The notes under the pieces were generated by a model. The model worked only from the letters and a program-made list of their open reading frames with translations, did not search any database and had not been told where the DNA came from. Made by a program: the position numbers and the translations under genes. Shown piece by piece: positions 40,751-49,718 of a stretch of DNA of 64,000 nucleotides (within the stretch, counting starts at the first letter, position 1; each line of letters begins with the position of its first letter). This DNA comes from an uncultured Hyphomonas sp. (GTDB lineage Bacteria > Pseudomonadota > Alphaproteobacteria > Caulobacterales > Hyphomonadaceae): NCBI RefSeq assembly GCF_963678875.1, contig NZ_OY787457.1:124001-188000 (forward strand). Reading direction: 5' to 3'.

Positions 40751-41398
40751 TCAGTCCTTCCGGGCGACGCCCGCTTCCCCAAGGCGCCATTCCAACAGGT
40801 CGATCCGGTCTTGGCCGAAAAAGGCTTCGCCCTCGAACACCATGAGCGGCACGCCCCAATGGTGCGGGTCCTGTTCGGCCTGGCTTTCGGCAATGACGGC
40901 TTCCAGCCGGTCCTTTTCCGCTTCCTGGCGCGCATCCAGGACTTCCAGGTCAAAACCGGCGCGGGCGGCAGCTTCCGCCAGGGCGGTGCCCTCGGTCCAG
41001 GCGCCGCCGGACCAGATCAGGGTGGACACCTCGTCCATGAAGGCCCAGCCGTCTTCGTCGCTTTTCTCACAGGCGAGAATGCCAAGCCGCGTGAGTCGGC
41101 CGATATAGGGCTGATCGGGCGAGATCTCCCGCGTCATCATGTTCATGACCACCGGGTCGGGGTTCAGCGGCCCGATGGGCAGGCCCAGATATTGCGCGTT
41201 CCGCACGAAATCACGCAGCAGGTAAGGCACCCATTGCGGGCGGACTTCCTGGAAAAAGTGCGGGGTGCGAATCGCGATCGGATAGACCGGACGCGGGCGG
41301 ACGCGGACATCCCACTTTGAGGGGAGGGCGCGCAGGCGCTTCGTCGCCAGATAGGAATAAGGCGAGCGGAACGACCAGAATACATCGACAGTTCTCAT
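40751..41398 (-). CDS. 2-hydroxychromene-2-carboxylate isomerase/DsbA-family protein
   Basis: A thioredoxin-fold protein of the kappa-GST/HCCA isomerase family (215 residues). The opening VDVFWSFRSPYSYLATKRL contains the Ser-Pro-Tyr-Ser motif that replaces CxxC and binds glutathione. Helical insertion in the middle, then DPHHWGVPLMVFEGEAFFGQDR as the last strand and cis-Pro loop. Reported enzymes isomerise naphthalene catabolites; others conjugate glutathione. The start ATG at 41398 is clear. The hydrolase gene is divergent; its ATG is 64 bases from this one. A role in aromatic degradation is possible but not shown. Confidence 0.85.
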   Translation of the reverse strand: MRTVDVFWSFRSPYSYLATKRLRALPSKWDVRVRPRPVYPIAIRTPHFFQEVRPQWVPYLLRDFVRNAQYLGLPIGPLNPDPVVMNMMTREISPDQPYIGRLTRLGILACEKSDEDGWAFMDEVSTLIWSGGAWTEGTALAEAAARAGFDLEVLDARQEAEKDRLEAVIAESQAEQDPHHWGVPLMVFEGEAFFGQDRIDLLEWRLGEAGVARKD

Positions 41399-41462
41399 GC
41401 CAATAGTTTGCCGCCTTCATGCCGCCTTCACAAGAACCAATTTCGATACCATCTTGCCCGCC

Positions 41463-42419
41463 ATGACACTCGACCAGACCCTCCGCCAGTTTCTCGACCG
41501 GTTCACCATGCCCGACCTCAAGGGTCTGGACTGGCAGGTCACGGCCGAGCGGCTTCGCCGCCAGTTCTACCTTGCCAGCCACGCCATCGAGAAGGATGCG
41601 CCGGAAATGGCCGACATTTCCCACATCTCCGTCCCGTCCGGGGAAGGGAAGGTGAAGGCGCGGGTGTATACGCCGCTGGGGGCCGGTATCGCGCCGGGGC
41701 CGGGCATCCTGTTTTTCCATGGCGGCGGCTTTGTCATCGGTGACCTCGAAAGCCATGACATGCTGTGCAAGCGGCTGGCGGAAGGGGCGCGCTGCCGGGT
41801 CGTCTCGATCGACTATCGCCTGGCGCCGGAACACAAGTTTCCCGCCGCGCATGAGGACGCGCTGAATGTCTGGCACTGGGTGCAGGAACATGCCGGCACG
41901 CTGGGGCTGGACCCGGAGCGGCTGGCTGTCTCCGGCGACAGTGCAGGCGGGAATCTCTCGGCCTACCTCGCGCAGGAGATGAACCGGACAGGCGGGGCGG
42001 CGCCAGCCTTCCAGCTGTTGCTCTATCCGCTGGTCCAGTTCGCTGACATCCGTACAAAGAAGATGCCGTTCAACGAAAGCGGTTTTTTCATTTCCGCAAA
42101 CCTGTTCGAGTTTTTCCGGGACGCCTATCTCGCCACGCAGGAAGACCGGATGGATATCCGCGTGTCTCCGCTGTTTGCGCCGGAGGATTGTTTCCGCGGC
42201 CTGCCGCCGGCCCATTTCGTGCTCTGCGGCTGGGACCCGCTGCATGACGAGGGCCTTGCCTATGCCGACAAGATGGCAAGCTTCGGTGTGCCGGTAACCG
42301 TGCGGGAGTATCCCGGCATGGTGCACGGTTTCATGAATTTGACGGCCCTGTCGGATGCCATCCGGATTGCCATCCGCGATGCGGGGCAGGTGACGGGCCG
42401 GGCACTCGGCGCCATCTGA
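41463..42419 (+). CDS. Alpha/beta hydrolase, HSL (esterase) family
   Basis: An esterase of 318 residues in the hormone-sensitive-lipase family. The oxyanion motif HGGG is at 86-89 and the catalytic Ser is Ser160 in GDSAGGN; DPLHDEG supplies the Asp and GMVHGFMN the His. Start at 41463 (MTLDQTLRQF) is supported by the family's N-terminal cap; upstream in-frame ATG would add 22 residues from the shared regulatory region. The substrate is probably a short-chain ester. Its stop lies before the terminator of the convergent TonB-dependent receptor gene. Confidence 0.9.
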   Translation: MTLDQTLRQFLDRFTMPDLKGLDWQVTAERLRRQFYLASHAIEKDAPEMADISHISVPSGEGKVKARVYTPLGAGIAPGPGILFFHGGGFVIGDLESHDMLCKRLAEGARCRVVSIDYRLAPEHKFPAAHEDALNVWHWVQEHAGTLGLDPERLAVSGDSAGGNLSAYLAQEMNRTGGAAPAFQLLLYPLVQFADIRTKKMPFNESGFFISANLFEFFRDAYLATQEDRMDIRVSPLFAPEDCFRGLPPAHFVLCGWDPLHDEGLAYADKMASFGVPVTVREYPGMVHGFMNLTALSDAIRIAIRDAGQVTGRALGAI

Positions 42420-42433
42420 CAATTTCCAAAGCC

Positions 42434-42464
42434 AAAGAAAAAGGGCGGTCCTGAAGGACCGCCC
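42434..42464 (-). terminator. Terminator of the 42.5-45.5 kb receptor gene
   Basis: A perfect 9-bp stem GGGCGGTCC/GGACCGCCC with a TGAA/TTCA loop; on the minus strand it is followed by TTTTTCTTT. It lies 26 bases after the receptor stop and between it and the convergent hydrolase gene, so it probably ends both. Confidence 0.9.
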
Positions 42465-42489
42465 AGGTATGTCGGCTTCTAAGAGAGAA

Positions 42490-45483
42490 TCACTCTCCAG
42501 GGCCAAACTTTTTCGTCAGGCTGATCTTGAACGTCCGCCCGAACGGGTTGTGGGTGTACGGGTCGTAGCTGACGTCGAAATAGGCCAGTGGCGGATCTTC
42601 GTCCGTCACATTCACGACGCTGAGGCCGAGGTCGAAGCCGTGCGGCGCTTCCCAGTTATAGAACAGGTCAAACGTCGTCATGCTGTCGATCTTCGAAGGG
42701 TTGCCCGTGAAGGCACCCTGCAGGTTCGGTGTCCCGCGTTCATCGTCATAAGAGTCGGTATGACGAATTACACCGCGGAAGTTGTGGTCACCCATGGCCA
42801 GGTTGGCGAACAGGTTACCCTTCCACTGCGGCAGGGAGCGGGAGAAGTTCGACCGGTTGAACTGGCCAACACGATCCCCACCCGGAATGATCACGTCTTC
42901 GATGCCGAAGTCGGCCACATCATATTCGATGATGTAGGTCGCTTCGCCGCCGATCGTGAACTCCATGCCATCGCTCAGATCCCACACATTCTGTGCCCGG
43001 AGGTCGATACCGGACGTCTTGATGTCCGGTCCGTTGGTCACATTTGTGCGAACCCGAGCAATGTTGGATCCGGCACGTGACAGAGTCGTCGCAAGATTGA
43101 TATCACCTCCGGTGGTGCGAGCCACAGAGAAGCCGAAGGGGTTTCCGCCTTCGAACGTGACCCGGCTGATAATGGATGCGTCCGATGAAAGGGCCGCAAT
43201 CTCAGCATCGGTGATGCTCGGATTTGCTGCGACTGCAGCAGACAGCTCGCCCTGAATAGCTGCAATGGCAGCATTCACGATCGAGGCCTGGTCTTCGACA
43301 ATGATCGGATCAGTGAAGTCGAAATTGTAGTAGTCGATTGATCCGGTGAAGCCGCCTTGTTCGTAGATCGCACCCAGATTGAAGCTGAAGGCAGATTCCG
43401 GATTCAGAGCCGGATTGCCAAACTGGTCAATCGCTTTGAAGGCCGAAGCTGGTGCAACGAACTGCAGGGTCGTGCCGACACCCGTCAACTGGTTCAGCGT
43501 CGGACCTTTGAAGGAGGTCTGAGCGGAACCGCGCAGGGCGAGGTTGTCGGTGGCCTGCCATTTGACGGCAACTTTCGGGTCGAAGGTCGAGCCGACATCA
43601 CCGCCATAGTCCTCGTAACGCATGGCGACCTGAACATTCACGTCGTCATAGAGCGGGATCTGCAGCTCGCCGAAGACAGCGTAGATGGTCTGGTCTTCAT
43701 CCGCAGGCGTTGTGCCGGCGAGGAAGGAGAACGGACCAGTGCCGCCGGGGCCGGGGCTGACTGTCAGGTCGGTGACCTCATTCGGGTCGACCTTGAAGCC
43801 TTCGCGGCGGACCTGAACGCCAAGGGCATAACCCACTGCACCGCCCTGGGCCTGAACGTTGCTTTCGCCGCTAAGCGTAGCATCGAAGACCATCAGGTCA
43901 GATGTCACGACCGTTCCAACGCCTTCGGTCAGCCAGTTGGCCAGCGATGCGGTGTTTTCGAGGCCTGCGACATAGGTCGGGTTGGCTGCGCCGGTCACGC
44001 CATTTGCCGGAATGCCGTTCGAGAACGGATTATACCATTCGCAACCGCCTGCGCCGGCGGAAAGAGAGCCGGTGTAGGATGAAAGCCACGGCTGGGTTCC
44101 GGTCGCGGGATCGTTGCCGGTTGCGGGGTCTGTACATGAACCGTAGCCATTCAGAGCGGCGGTGAAGCCAAGAATGTAGGTGTCATTGGTGACCCGTTCG
44201 CCTTCGGTCTTGTGCCAGGTCAGTGCAGTGTCCCAGTTGATACCGTTCTTGAACTGACCGGAGAGGTCGCCCGAAAGGCGGTAGGTCTCATAGGTGCGGA
44301 AACCTTCCTGAGAGCTGTTGCCAGTACCGGGGAAACCGCCCCAGCCGAAAGAGCGGCCAATGAACAGGGCTGCGCCCGTGCCGGCCGGGAAATCACCCGG
44401 ATTGTCGGCGATGTACTGCTGGAAGCCCGGATTGGAGACCGGCACGACCTGCGTGGCAAGTTCCTGCGGTGGGTAGGATGGAGAGGTTTTCCACGTCGGA
44501 ACATCCGAATAGCCGTACATGCCCTCCAGGTGCAGATCCACACCGTTCCCGAAGGTGCGGTTATATTCGGAGTAGACCTGATAGCGCTCTTCCTCTTCGA
44601 CGAGGTTATCGTACTGTGTGAATTGGAAGTAGCAGCGATTCAGCACATAGGGGTTCACAAAACCGCCCACATCGTCACAGCCGGCTTCTGTATCCAGCGC
44701 GCCGATCACGCCGGTGGCGCCGAGCGCAACATAGCGGCCCGGATTTGACAGAGACGACCAGCCGCCGACGGGGTTATCTTCCCAGCTTCGGATGGCCCAG
44801 TCTTTTTCGTTCAGAGGCACTTCGGTTCGCTTCTGATAGCCAACCGACGTCACCCAGTTCCAGTCGCTACCCTGGAAACCATAGGCGGCAGACAGTTCAT
44901 AGTCGCCATCGGACCCATCGAATTGCGAGTAGGAGCCGCTGACTTCCAGGCCTTCAAGATCGTCACGAGTGATGAAGTTGACGACGCCAGCGATGGCGTC
45001 GGAACCGTACACAGCTGCGGCGCCGTCTTTCAGCACTTCGATCCGGCCGATTGCGGCGGACGGGATCATGTTCGTATCGACGAAGAGCTGAGCCTGTTCA
45101 CCGACGGAGTAGGGGTGGAACACCTGGCGGCGGCCATTGAGCAGGACCAGTGTTCGGCCTGGTCCAAGACCACGCAGGTTGATGTTCGATGTGCCTTCCA
45201 GGCCGTTCGATGAGAACTGGTTGGTCTGGCCGTCGACGCCCGACGAAACGCCGAGGTTCCGAATCAGCTCGGTGATCGAGGGGTTGCCTTCCAGCTTCAG
45301 GTCACCGGCGGTCAGCACGTCCACAGGCAGGGCCGCATCTTCCGGGGTGCCCTGGATGAGCGAACCTGTCACCGTCACTTTGGACTGGCGCAGTTCCGAA
45401 CCGTCTTCCTGGGCGATGGCTGGCAGGGCCAGAAGCAGCGATGCCGCTGACGCACCCGCCAGCAGCCGAATTGATTGTCTCAT
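42490..45483 (-). CDS. TonB-dependent receptor
   Basis: A large (997-residue) outer-membrane receptor. Signal peptide MRQSIRLLAGASAASLLLALPAIA, then the plug with KVTVTGSLIQGTPEDAALPVDVL and RTLVLLNGRRQV, GRIEVLKDGAAAVYGSDAIAG (conserved plug strand) and a barrel ending FGPGE. It looks like the Caulobacter/Xanthomonas type for oligosaccharides or other large ligands, but the substrate is unknown. GGAGGAAAC before the ATG. Divergent from the second receptor with a 381-base gap containing a LacI-type palindrome. A terminator with nine-bp stem lies at its end. Confidence 0.9.
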   Translation of the reverse strand: MRQSIRLLAGASAASLLLALPAIAQEDGSELRQSKVTVTGSLIQGTPEDAALPVDVLTAGDLKLEGNPSITELIRNLGVSSGVDGQTNQFSSNGLEGTSNINLRGLGPGRTLVLLNGRRQVFHPYSVGEQAQLFVDTNMIPSAAIGRIEVLKDGAAAVYGSDAIAGVVNFITRDDLEGLEVSGSYSQFDGSDGDYELSAAYGFQGSDWNWVTSVGYQKRTEVPLNEKDWAIRSWEDNPVGGWSSLSNPGRYVALGATGVIGALDTEAGCDDVGGFVNPYVLNRCYFQFTQYDNLVEEEERYQVYSEYNRTFGNGVDLHLEGMYGYSDVPTWKTSPSYPPQELATQVVPVSNPGFQQYIADNPGDFPAGTGAALFIGRSFGWGGFPGTGNSSQEGFRTYETYRLSGDLSGQFKNGINWDTALTWHKTEGERVTNDTYILGFTAALNGYGSCTDPATGNDPATGTQPWLSSYTGSLSAGAGGCEWYNPFSNGIPANGVTGAANPTYVAGLENTASLANWLTEGVGTVVTSDLMVFDATLSGESNVQAQGGAVGYALGVQVRREGFKVDPNEVTDLTVSPGPGGTGPFSFLAGTTPADEDQTIYAVFGELQIPLYDDVNVQVAMRYEDYGGDVGSTFDPKVAVKWQATDNLALRGSAQTSFKGPTLNQLTGVGTTLQFVAPASAFKAIDQFGNPALNPESAFSFNLGAIYEQGGFTGSIDYYNFDFTDPIIVEDQASIVNAAIAAIQGELSAAVAANPSITDAEIAALSSDASIISRVTFEGGNPFGFSVARTTGGDINLATTLSRAGSNIARVRTNVTNGPDIKTSGIDLRAQNVWDLSDGMEFTIGGEATYIIEYDVADFGIEDVIIPGGDRVGQFNRSNFSRSLPQWKGNLFANLAMGDHNFRGVIRHTDSYDDERGTPNLQGAFTGNPSKIDSMTTFDLFYNWEAPHGFDLGLSVVNVTDEDPPLAYFDVSYDPYTHNPFGRTFKISLTKKFGPGE

Positions 45484-45864
45484 TTGTTTCCTCCGTTTGT
45501 GCGAGGCACCGGATCTAGCCGTCCGGATTTGCTCTCACGCAGGGTCAGGATAGGCAGACCTGAGACCTCTCGAACAGGAAAAAATATTGTGCGGCGCAGC
45601 AGAACGGCGGGGAGGCGTGGAAAAAATGACCCACAACAACGTTGTCATCCGTGTATATGGTGTTCTGGATGCGCAACGAATGGGCATTCGGATGCCCAAT
45701 TTTCGGGAATTGTGGCTCTATTGTAACACTCGGCCAAAATATTCGGGTGCGACTGCGAGACTACTGTGAATGCTTCAGGTCGCGCTGCTACGTTAGAAAT
45801 AGCCCGCATGAGAACGGGTGTGAATATTTCTCCCAGATCAACTTGAATTCAAAACGAGGAAACT
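45484..45864. other. 381-base region between divergent TonB-dependent receptors
   Basis: It separates two divergently transcribed receptor genes and so should hold two promoters. It is AT-rich in the right half. An ACAACGTTGT palindrome is at 45636-45645 and a 7-bp inverted repeat TGGGCAT-tcgg-ATGCCCA at 45681-45698. No credible small gene was found; short frames in it start near the second receptor and have no ribosome-binding site. Confidence 0.6.
45636..45645. promoter_or_regulatory. LacI/GalR-type palindrome ACAACGTTGT
   Basis: A perfect 10-bp palindrome with the central CG typical of LacI-family operators, in the region shared by two divergent receptor genes. No LacI gene is nearby, so a distant regulator would be required. 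Short palindromes occur by chance, so confidence is limited. Confidence 0.35.
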
Positions 45865-48192
45865 ATGGCGCTCAAGCATAGCCTGCTTGCGACCGCTTCT
45901 GCGGTCCTTTTTCTGACGTCTGCAGCATACGCTCAAGAAGACTCAGCTGAACGCGAAAACGCGATCGACAAGGTGCTCGGCACCGTCACCATCACGGCAA
46001 CCAAGAAAGCCAATGTTGAGAACGTCCAGGACGTTCCGGTCGCCGTTACGGCCTTCAATTCCGATACGCTGGATGCACTGAACGTGCGCGACCTCGGGTC
46101 GCTCAGCTACTCGACCCCGAACGTCACGCTGACCGATGCCGGCACCTCGCGCGGCGTTGCGAACTTCTCCATCCGTGGCCTTGGTATCAACTCGACCATC
46201 CCGTCGATTGACCCGACCGTCGGCACGTTTGTGGATGGCGTTTATCTCGGCACCAACAGTGGCGTCGTGCTCGACCTGTTCGACCTGGACAGCGTTGAAA
46301 TCCTGCGCGGCCCGCAGGGCATCCTGTTCGGCCGTAACACGACCGGCGGTGCTGTCCTGATCAACACCGGCAACCCGACCGACGATTTCCAGTGGAAAGC
46401 GCGCGCAACGGTCGAGACCCCGATCGACGACGATCGCGGCGGCCCGAACTCCACCGTTCAGGCGACCGTGTCCGGTCCGCTGGTCGAAGGCAAGCTGAAC
46501 GGCAAGCTCGGCGTCTACTACAATTCCGACGCCGGTTACTTCAAGAACCTCTACAATGGCGACAACCAGGGTGAAGCCCAGACGACGATCGTCCGCGGGG
46601 CGCTCGAGTGGATGGCGACCGACGACATCACCTTCCTTGGCAAGGTTGAGCGTTTCGAAACGCGTGGTGATGGCCCTGCCGGTCAAAACCGTGGCCTGTT
46701 CGACCGCGACAGCTTCGACTTCTCGATCAACAATCCGGGCCTGCAGGACAGCGAAGCGACCTTCGCAACGCTGCGTACGGACATTGATGTTTCCTTCGGC
46801 AACGGCCGGATCACCAACATCATCGGCTACCGCGATACGAGCGGCGTGACGTCCGGCGATATCGACGCGACACCGCTGACGCTGTTCCATTCGGGTTCGG
46901 AAACGACGACGGAACAGTTCTCCGAAGAGCTCCGCTATGCCGGCACGTTCGGCAAGGCCGACGTCACCGTGGGCGGCTTCTACTTCAACCAGGAGATCGC
47001 CTACACCGAGATCCGTTCGCTTCCTTCCGTCACGGCTGCGACATTCTATGGCGGTGGTCGCCAGGACCAGAACGTCTACGGCCTGTTCGGTCAGGTGGAC
47101 TACGCCTTCACGGAAAAGCTGACCGGTATTCTGGGCATGCGCTATGGCTATGAGGAAAAGGATGTGGATATCACCTACATTCGTCCTCGTCCGGCTTGCT
47201 CGATGGTCGACAATACCTGCCTGCAGACCGGCACCAATCCATTCGTCCCGGGCGAACCGAACGGTTTCTCGAACAAGGACGACTGGAGCAACTGGTCGCC
47301 GAAAGTCGGCCTGCAATACCAGCTGGACGACACTTCGCAGCTGTATGCTCACTACACGAACGGCGTGCGTTCGGGTGGCTACAACTTCCGCATCACCGAT
47401 GCGGCCCTGTTCCTCTCCATCAACCCGGATCCGAACAACGCATCCTCATTCGATGAAGAGACTGTGGACAGCTACGAAATTGGCTTCAAGCACCAGACTG
47501 CGGATGGCCGCGGCCAGTTCAACGCTGCCGTCTTCTTCAATGAAATGTCGGACATGCAGCGTGAGCTGAACCTGCCGTCGCCATCTGCCGGTGTGTCTCA
47601 GGTCATCCTGAACACGGCAGATGCTGAAATCCTGGGTGTGGAAGCGGAAGGCCGTTATGCGCTGACCGACAACCTGCTTGTTACGGCCAATGTCGGCATC
47701 ATCGATGCGGACTATACCAGCGTCGACTTCGACATCTCCAGCGATGGCCAGGTCAACGGTGAGGACCTCAGCCTCGACCTGCCGCGTGTGCCGGAAGCCA
47801 CGTATGGTATCGGCGCCATCTATGACCTGGACCTGCGTGAAAAAGGCTCCCTGGTTGCACGTGCGAACTTCCAGCACCGCGACCGTAGCGCCTACACGGA
47901 CAACAACTGGGGCTGGACCAACGCTGTCGACATGCTCGATGCGAACCTGACCTGGAACACTCCGTATGAAGGTCTGTCTGTGGCCATCTTCGGCAAGAAC
48001 CTTCTCGATGAAGTGTCTGCCGGTAACGACACACAGCTTCCGTTCGGCGGCAACGTGTCGGCCGGCGTGCCGGGTAGCTCCAACCTCGCAACCGGTGTGA
48101 ACACCCCGTATGCTTACTACCCTGCGGTCGGTACGTTCTCGCCGCTGATTCCGGGCCGCCGCATCGGCTTCGAAATCACCATGAAGCACTAG
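45865..48192 (+). CDS. TonB-dependent receptor
   Basis: A 775-residue receptor with a signal peptide (MALKHSLLATASAVLFLTSAAYA), plug (VTITATKKANVENVQDVPVA; SVEILRGPQGILFGRNTTGG, the conserved plug strand) and a 22-strand-type barrel ending PGRRIGFEITMKH. AAACGAGGAAAC seven bases before the ATG sets the start. It belongs to the CirA/FhuE-like superfamily with the plug form common in Sphingomonads and Hyphomonads; the ligand is not readable. Codon use is highly biased (few rare codons), suggesting strong expression. A strong terminator follows. Divergent from the receptor at 42.5-45.5 kb. Confidence 0.92.
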   Translation: MALKHSLLATASAVLFLTSAAYAQEDSAERENAIDKVLGTVTITATKKANVENVQDVPVAVTAFNSDTLDALNVRDLGSLSYSTPNVTLTDAGTSRGVANFSIRGLGINSTIPSIDPTVGTFVDGVYLGTNSGVVLDLFDLDSVEILRGPQGILFGRNTTGGAVLINTGNPTDDFQWKARATVETPIDDDRGGPNSTVQATVSGPLVEGKLNGKLGVYYNSDAGYFKNLYNGDNQGEAQTTIVRGALEWMATDDITFLGKVERFETRGDGPAGQNRGLFDRDSFDFSINNPGLQDSEATFATLRTDIDVSFGNGRITNIIGYRDTSGVTSGDIDATPLTLFHSGSETTTEQFSEELRYAGTFGKADVTVGGFYFNQEIAYTEIRSLPSVTAATFYGGGRQDQNVYGLFGQVDYAFTEKLTGILGMRYGYEEKDVDITYIRPRPACSMVDNTCLQTGTNPFVPGEPNGFSNKDDWSNWSPKVGLQYQLDDTSQLYAHYTNGVRSGGYNFRITDAALFLSINPDPNNASSFDEETVDSYEIGFKHQTADGRGQFNAAVFFNEMSDMQRELNLPSPSAGVSQVILNTADAEILGVEAEGRYALTDNLLVTANVGIIDADYTSVDFDISSDGQVNGEDLSLDLPRVPEATYGIGAIYDLDLREKGSLVARANFQHRDRSAYTDNNWGWTNAVDMLDANLTWNTPYEGLSVAIFGKNLLDEVSAGNDTQLPFGGNVSAGVPGSSNLATGVNTPYAYYPAVGTFSPLIPGRRIGFEITMKH

Positions 48193-48217
48193 GCTTCCTG
48201 GTCTAAAATTCCGGAAG

Positions 48218-48245
48218 GGGCGGACGGCAACGTCCGCCCTTTTTT
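48218..48245 (+). terminator. Terminator of the 45.9-48.2 kb receptor gene
   Basis: A perfect 9-bp stem GGGCGGACG/CGTCCGCCC with loop GCAA followed by TTTTTT: a classical intrinsic terminator 26 bases after the receptor stop. Confidence 0.95.
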
Positions 48246-48298
48246 CATTCTGGCTTTGAACACCAAGACGTGTTCACTCTTGCGGGCAGGGCAGGCGG

Positions 48299-49717
48299 AT
48301 GCTGAGTGAAGGCATGACCGACATGCCCCCGATTCTCGCCCTTGCCGATTTCCTGGCCGATCCTGTCGCGCCAGCCGATTTTCCGAAGCATGAGATCCGG
48401 TTCTGGAATGCGCGCTGGGCAGGCGAGGTGGGCCTTGGTGACCTGGATGCGGAAAGGCAGATCGCGCATTTCGGGCGGTTCGATCCCTTGCCGGAAAACC
48501 TGCCCCAGCCTCTGGCCCTCCGATATCATGGCCACCAGTTTGGTACTTACAATCCGCAACTGGGAGACGGCCGCGGCTTCCTGTTCGCGCAGGTCCGCGA
48601 CACGGCGGGCCGGCTGCTGGACCTCGGCACCAAAGGGTCCGGCCAGACACCGTGGAGCCGGCAAGGGGACGGGCGGCTGACGCTTAAAGGCGGCGTGCGC
48701 GAAGTGCTCGCTTCGTCCTATCTTGAGGCGCTGGGCGTCAACACGTCGAAATCCTTTGCCCTGATCGAGACGGGCGAACAGCTGGCACGAAATGACGAAC
48801 CTTCACCGACACGGTCAGCGGTCCTGACGCGCCTGTCACACAGCCATGTCCGGTTCGGCAGCTTCCAGCGCCTCGCTTATCTGGAGCAGCACGCCGAGAT
48901 CGCGCGGCTGGTCGACTATTGCGTCGACCAATTCCATCCGCAGGCAGCCGACCCGGACCTTGCTCGCCGCGCTTGCAATTTACTTGAGAGCGTGGCGGTT
49001 GCGACAGGCCGGATGATTGGCCAGTGGATGCCCGCCGGCTTTGTCCACGGCGTGATGAACACGGACAATTTCAATATCACCGGCGAAACCTTTGACTTTG
49101 GGCCTTGGCGCTTTCTGCCGGCTTCCGATCCGAACTTCGTTGCTGCCTATTTCGACCAGCAGGGGCTTTACCGGTTCGGGCGCCAGCCGGTGCAGGGCGG
49201 CTGGGCGCTGCAGCAGCTTGCCTCGGCGCTGCTGGCAACGGGCGCCGATGCCGACGATCTCGCCAAGGCGCTCGCGCCGTATCAGCTGGCCTACCGCGAC
49301 AGCTTCGTGGACCACACGCACGCGCTGCTCGGCATTGCGCCGGCAGGGGAGGCGGAGGAGGATGTCGGCTTCCTTCAGGCCCTCTATGCCTGGATGACGG
49401 AGAGCGAAGCGGTCTGGCCACAGGTGTTTCATGACTGGTTCGGCGGGGCTGCCAGCGAGACCCGGGCAGCGGCCTCACCGCAGGCGGCGCTCTATGCGGC
49501 GGACGCATTCGCGCCAGTGAAAGCGCAGATCCTTGCGCGGGACCCGGTGCGGCCGGAACACCTGTCGCACGGCATCTTCCAGCGCGTCGCGCCGCCCTCG
49601 CTGTTGATCGACGAAGTCGAAGCCCTTTGGGCGCCGATCGCGGAGGCGGACGACTGGTCTGCCTATGAGCAGAAGCTGGCCGACATTGAAGCCCTGCGCA
49701 TCGCGCGATGGGGCTGA
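48299..49717 (+). CDS. selO: Protein adenylyltransferase SelO family
   Basis: SelO is a pseudokinase-fold enzyme that transfers AMP to Ser/Thr/Tyr of proteins and is linked to oxidative stress. The signature regions are RYHGHQFGTYNPQLGDGRG, LGTKGSGQTPWSRQGDGR and GFVHGVMNTDNFNITGETFDFGP (the metal-binding Asn and Asp). It has 472 residues. The C-terminal redox Cys or Sec seen in some homologues is absent here. Start uncertain: ATG 48299 or 48314 (MTDMPP) which follows GAAGG. The desaturase gene is convergent, its stop one base beyond the end of this gene. Confidence 0.93.
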   Translation: MLSEGMTDMPPILALADFLADPVAPADFPKHEIRFWNARWAGEVGLGDLDAERQIAHFGRFDPLPENLPQPLALRYHGHQFGTYNPQLGDGRGFLFAQVRDTAGRLLDLGTKGSGQTPWSRQGDGRLTLKGGVREVLASSYLEALGVNTSKSFALIETGEQLARNDEPSPTRSAVLTRLSHSHVRFGSFQRLAYLEQHAEIARLVDYCVDQFHPQAADPDLARRACNLLESVAVATGRMIGQWMPAGFVHGVMNTDNFNITGETFDFGPWRFLPASDPNFVAAYFDQQGLYRFGRQPVQGGWALQQLASALLATGADADDLAKALAPYQLAYRDSFVDHTHALLGIAPAGEAEEDVGFLQALYAWMTESEAVWPQVFHDWFGGAASETRAAASPQAALYAADAFAPVKAQILARDPVRPEHLSHGIFQRVAPPSLLIDEVEALWAPIAEADDWSAYEQKLADIEALRIARWG

Positions 49718-49718
49718 G

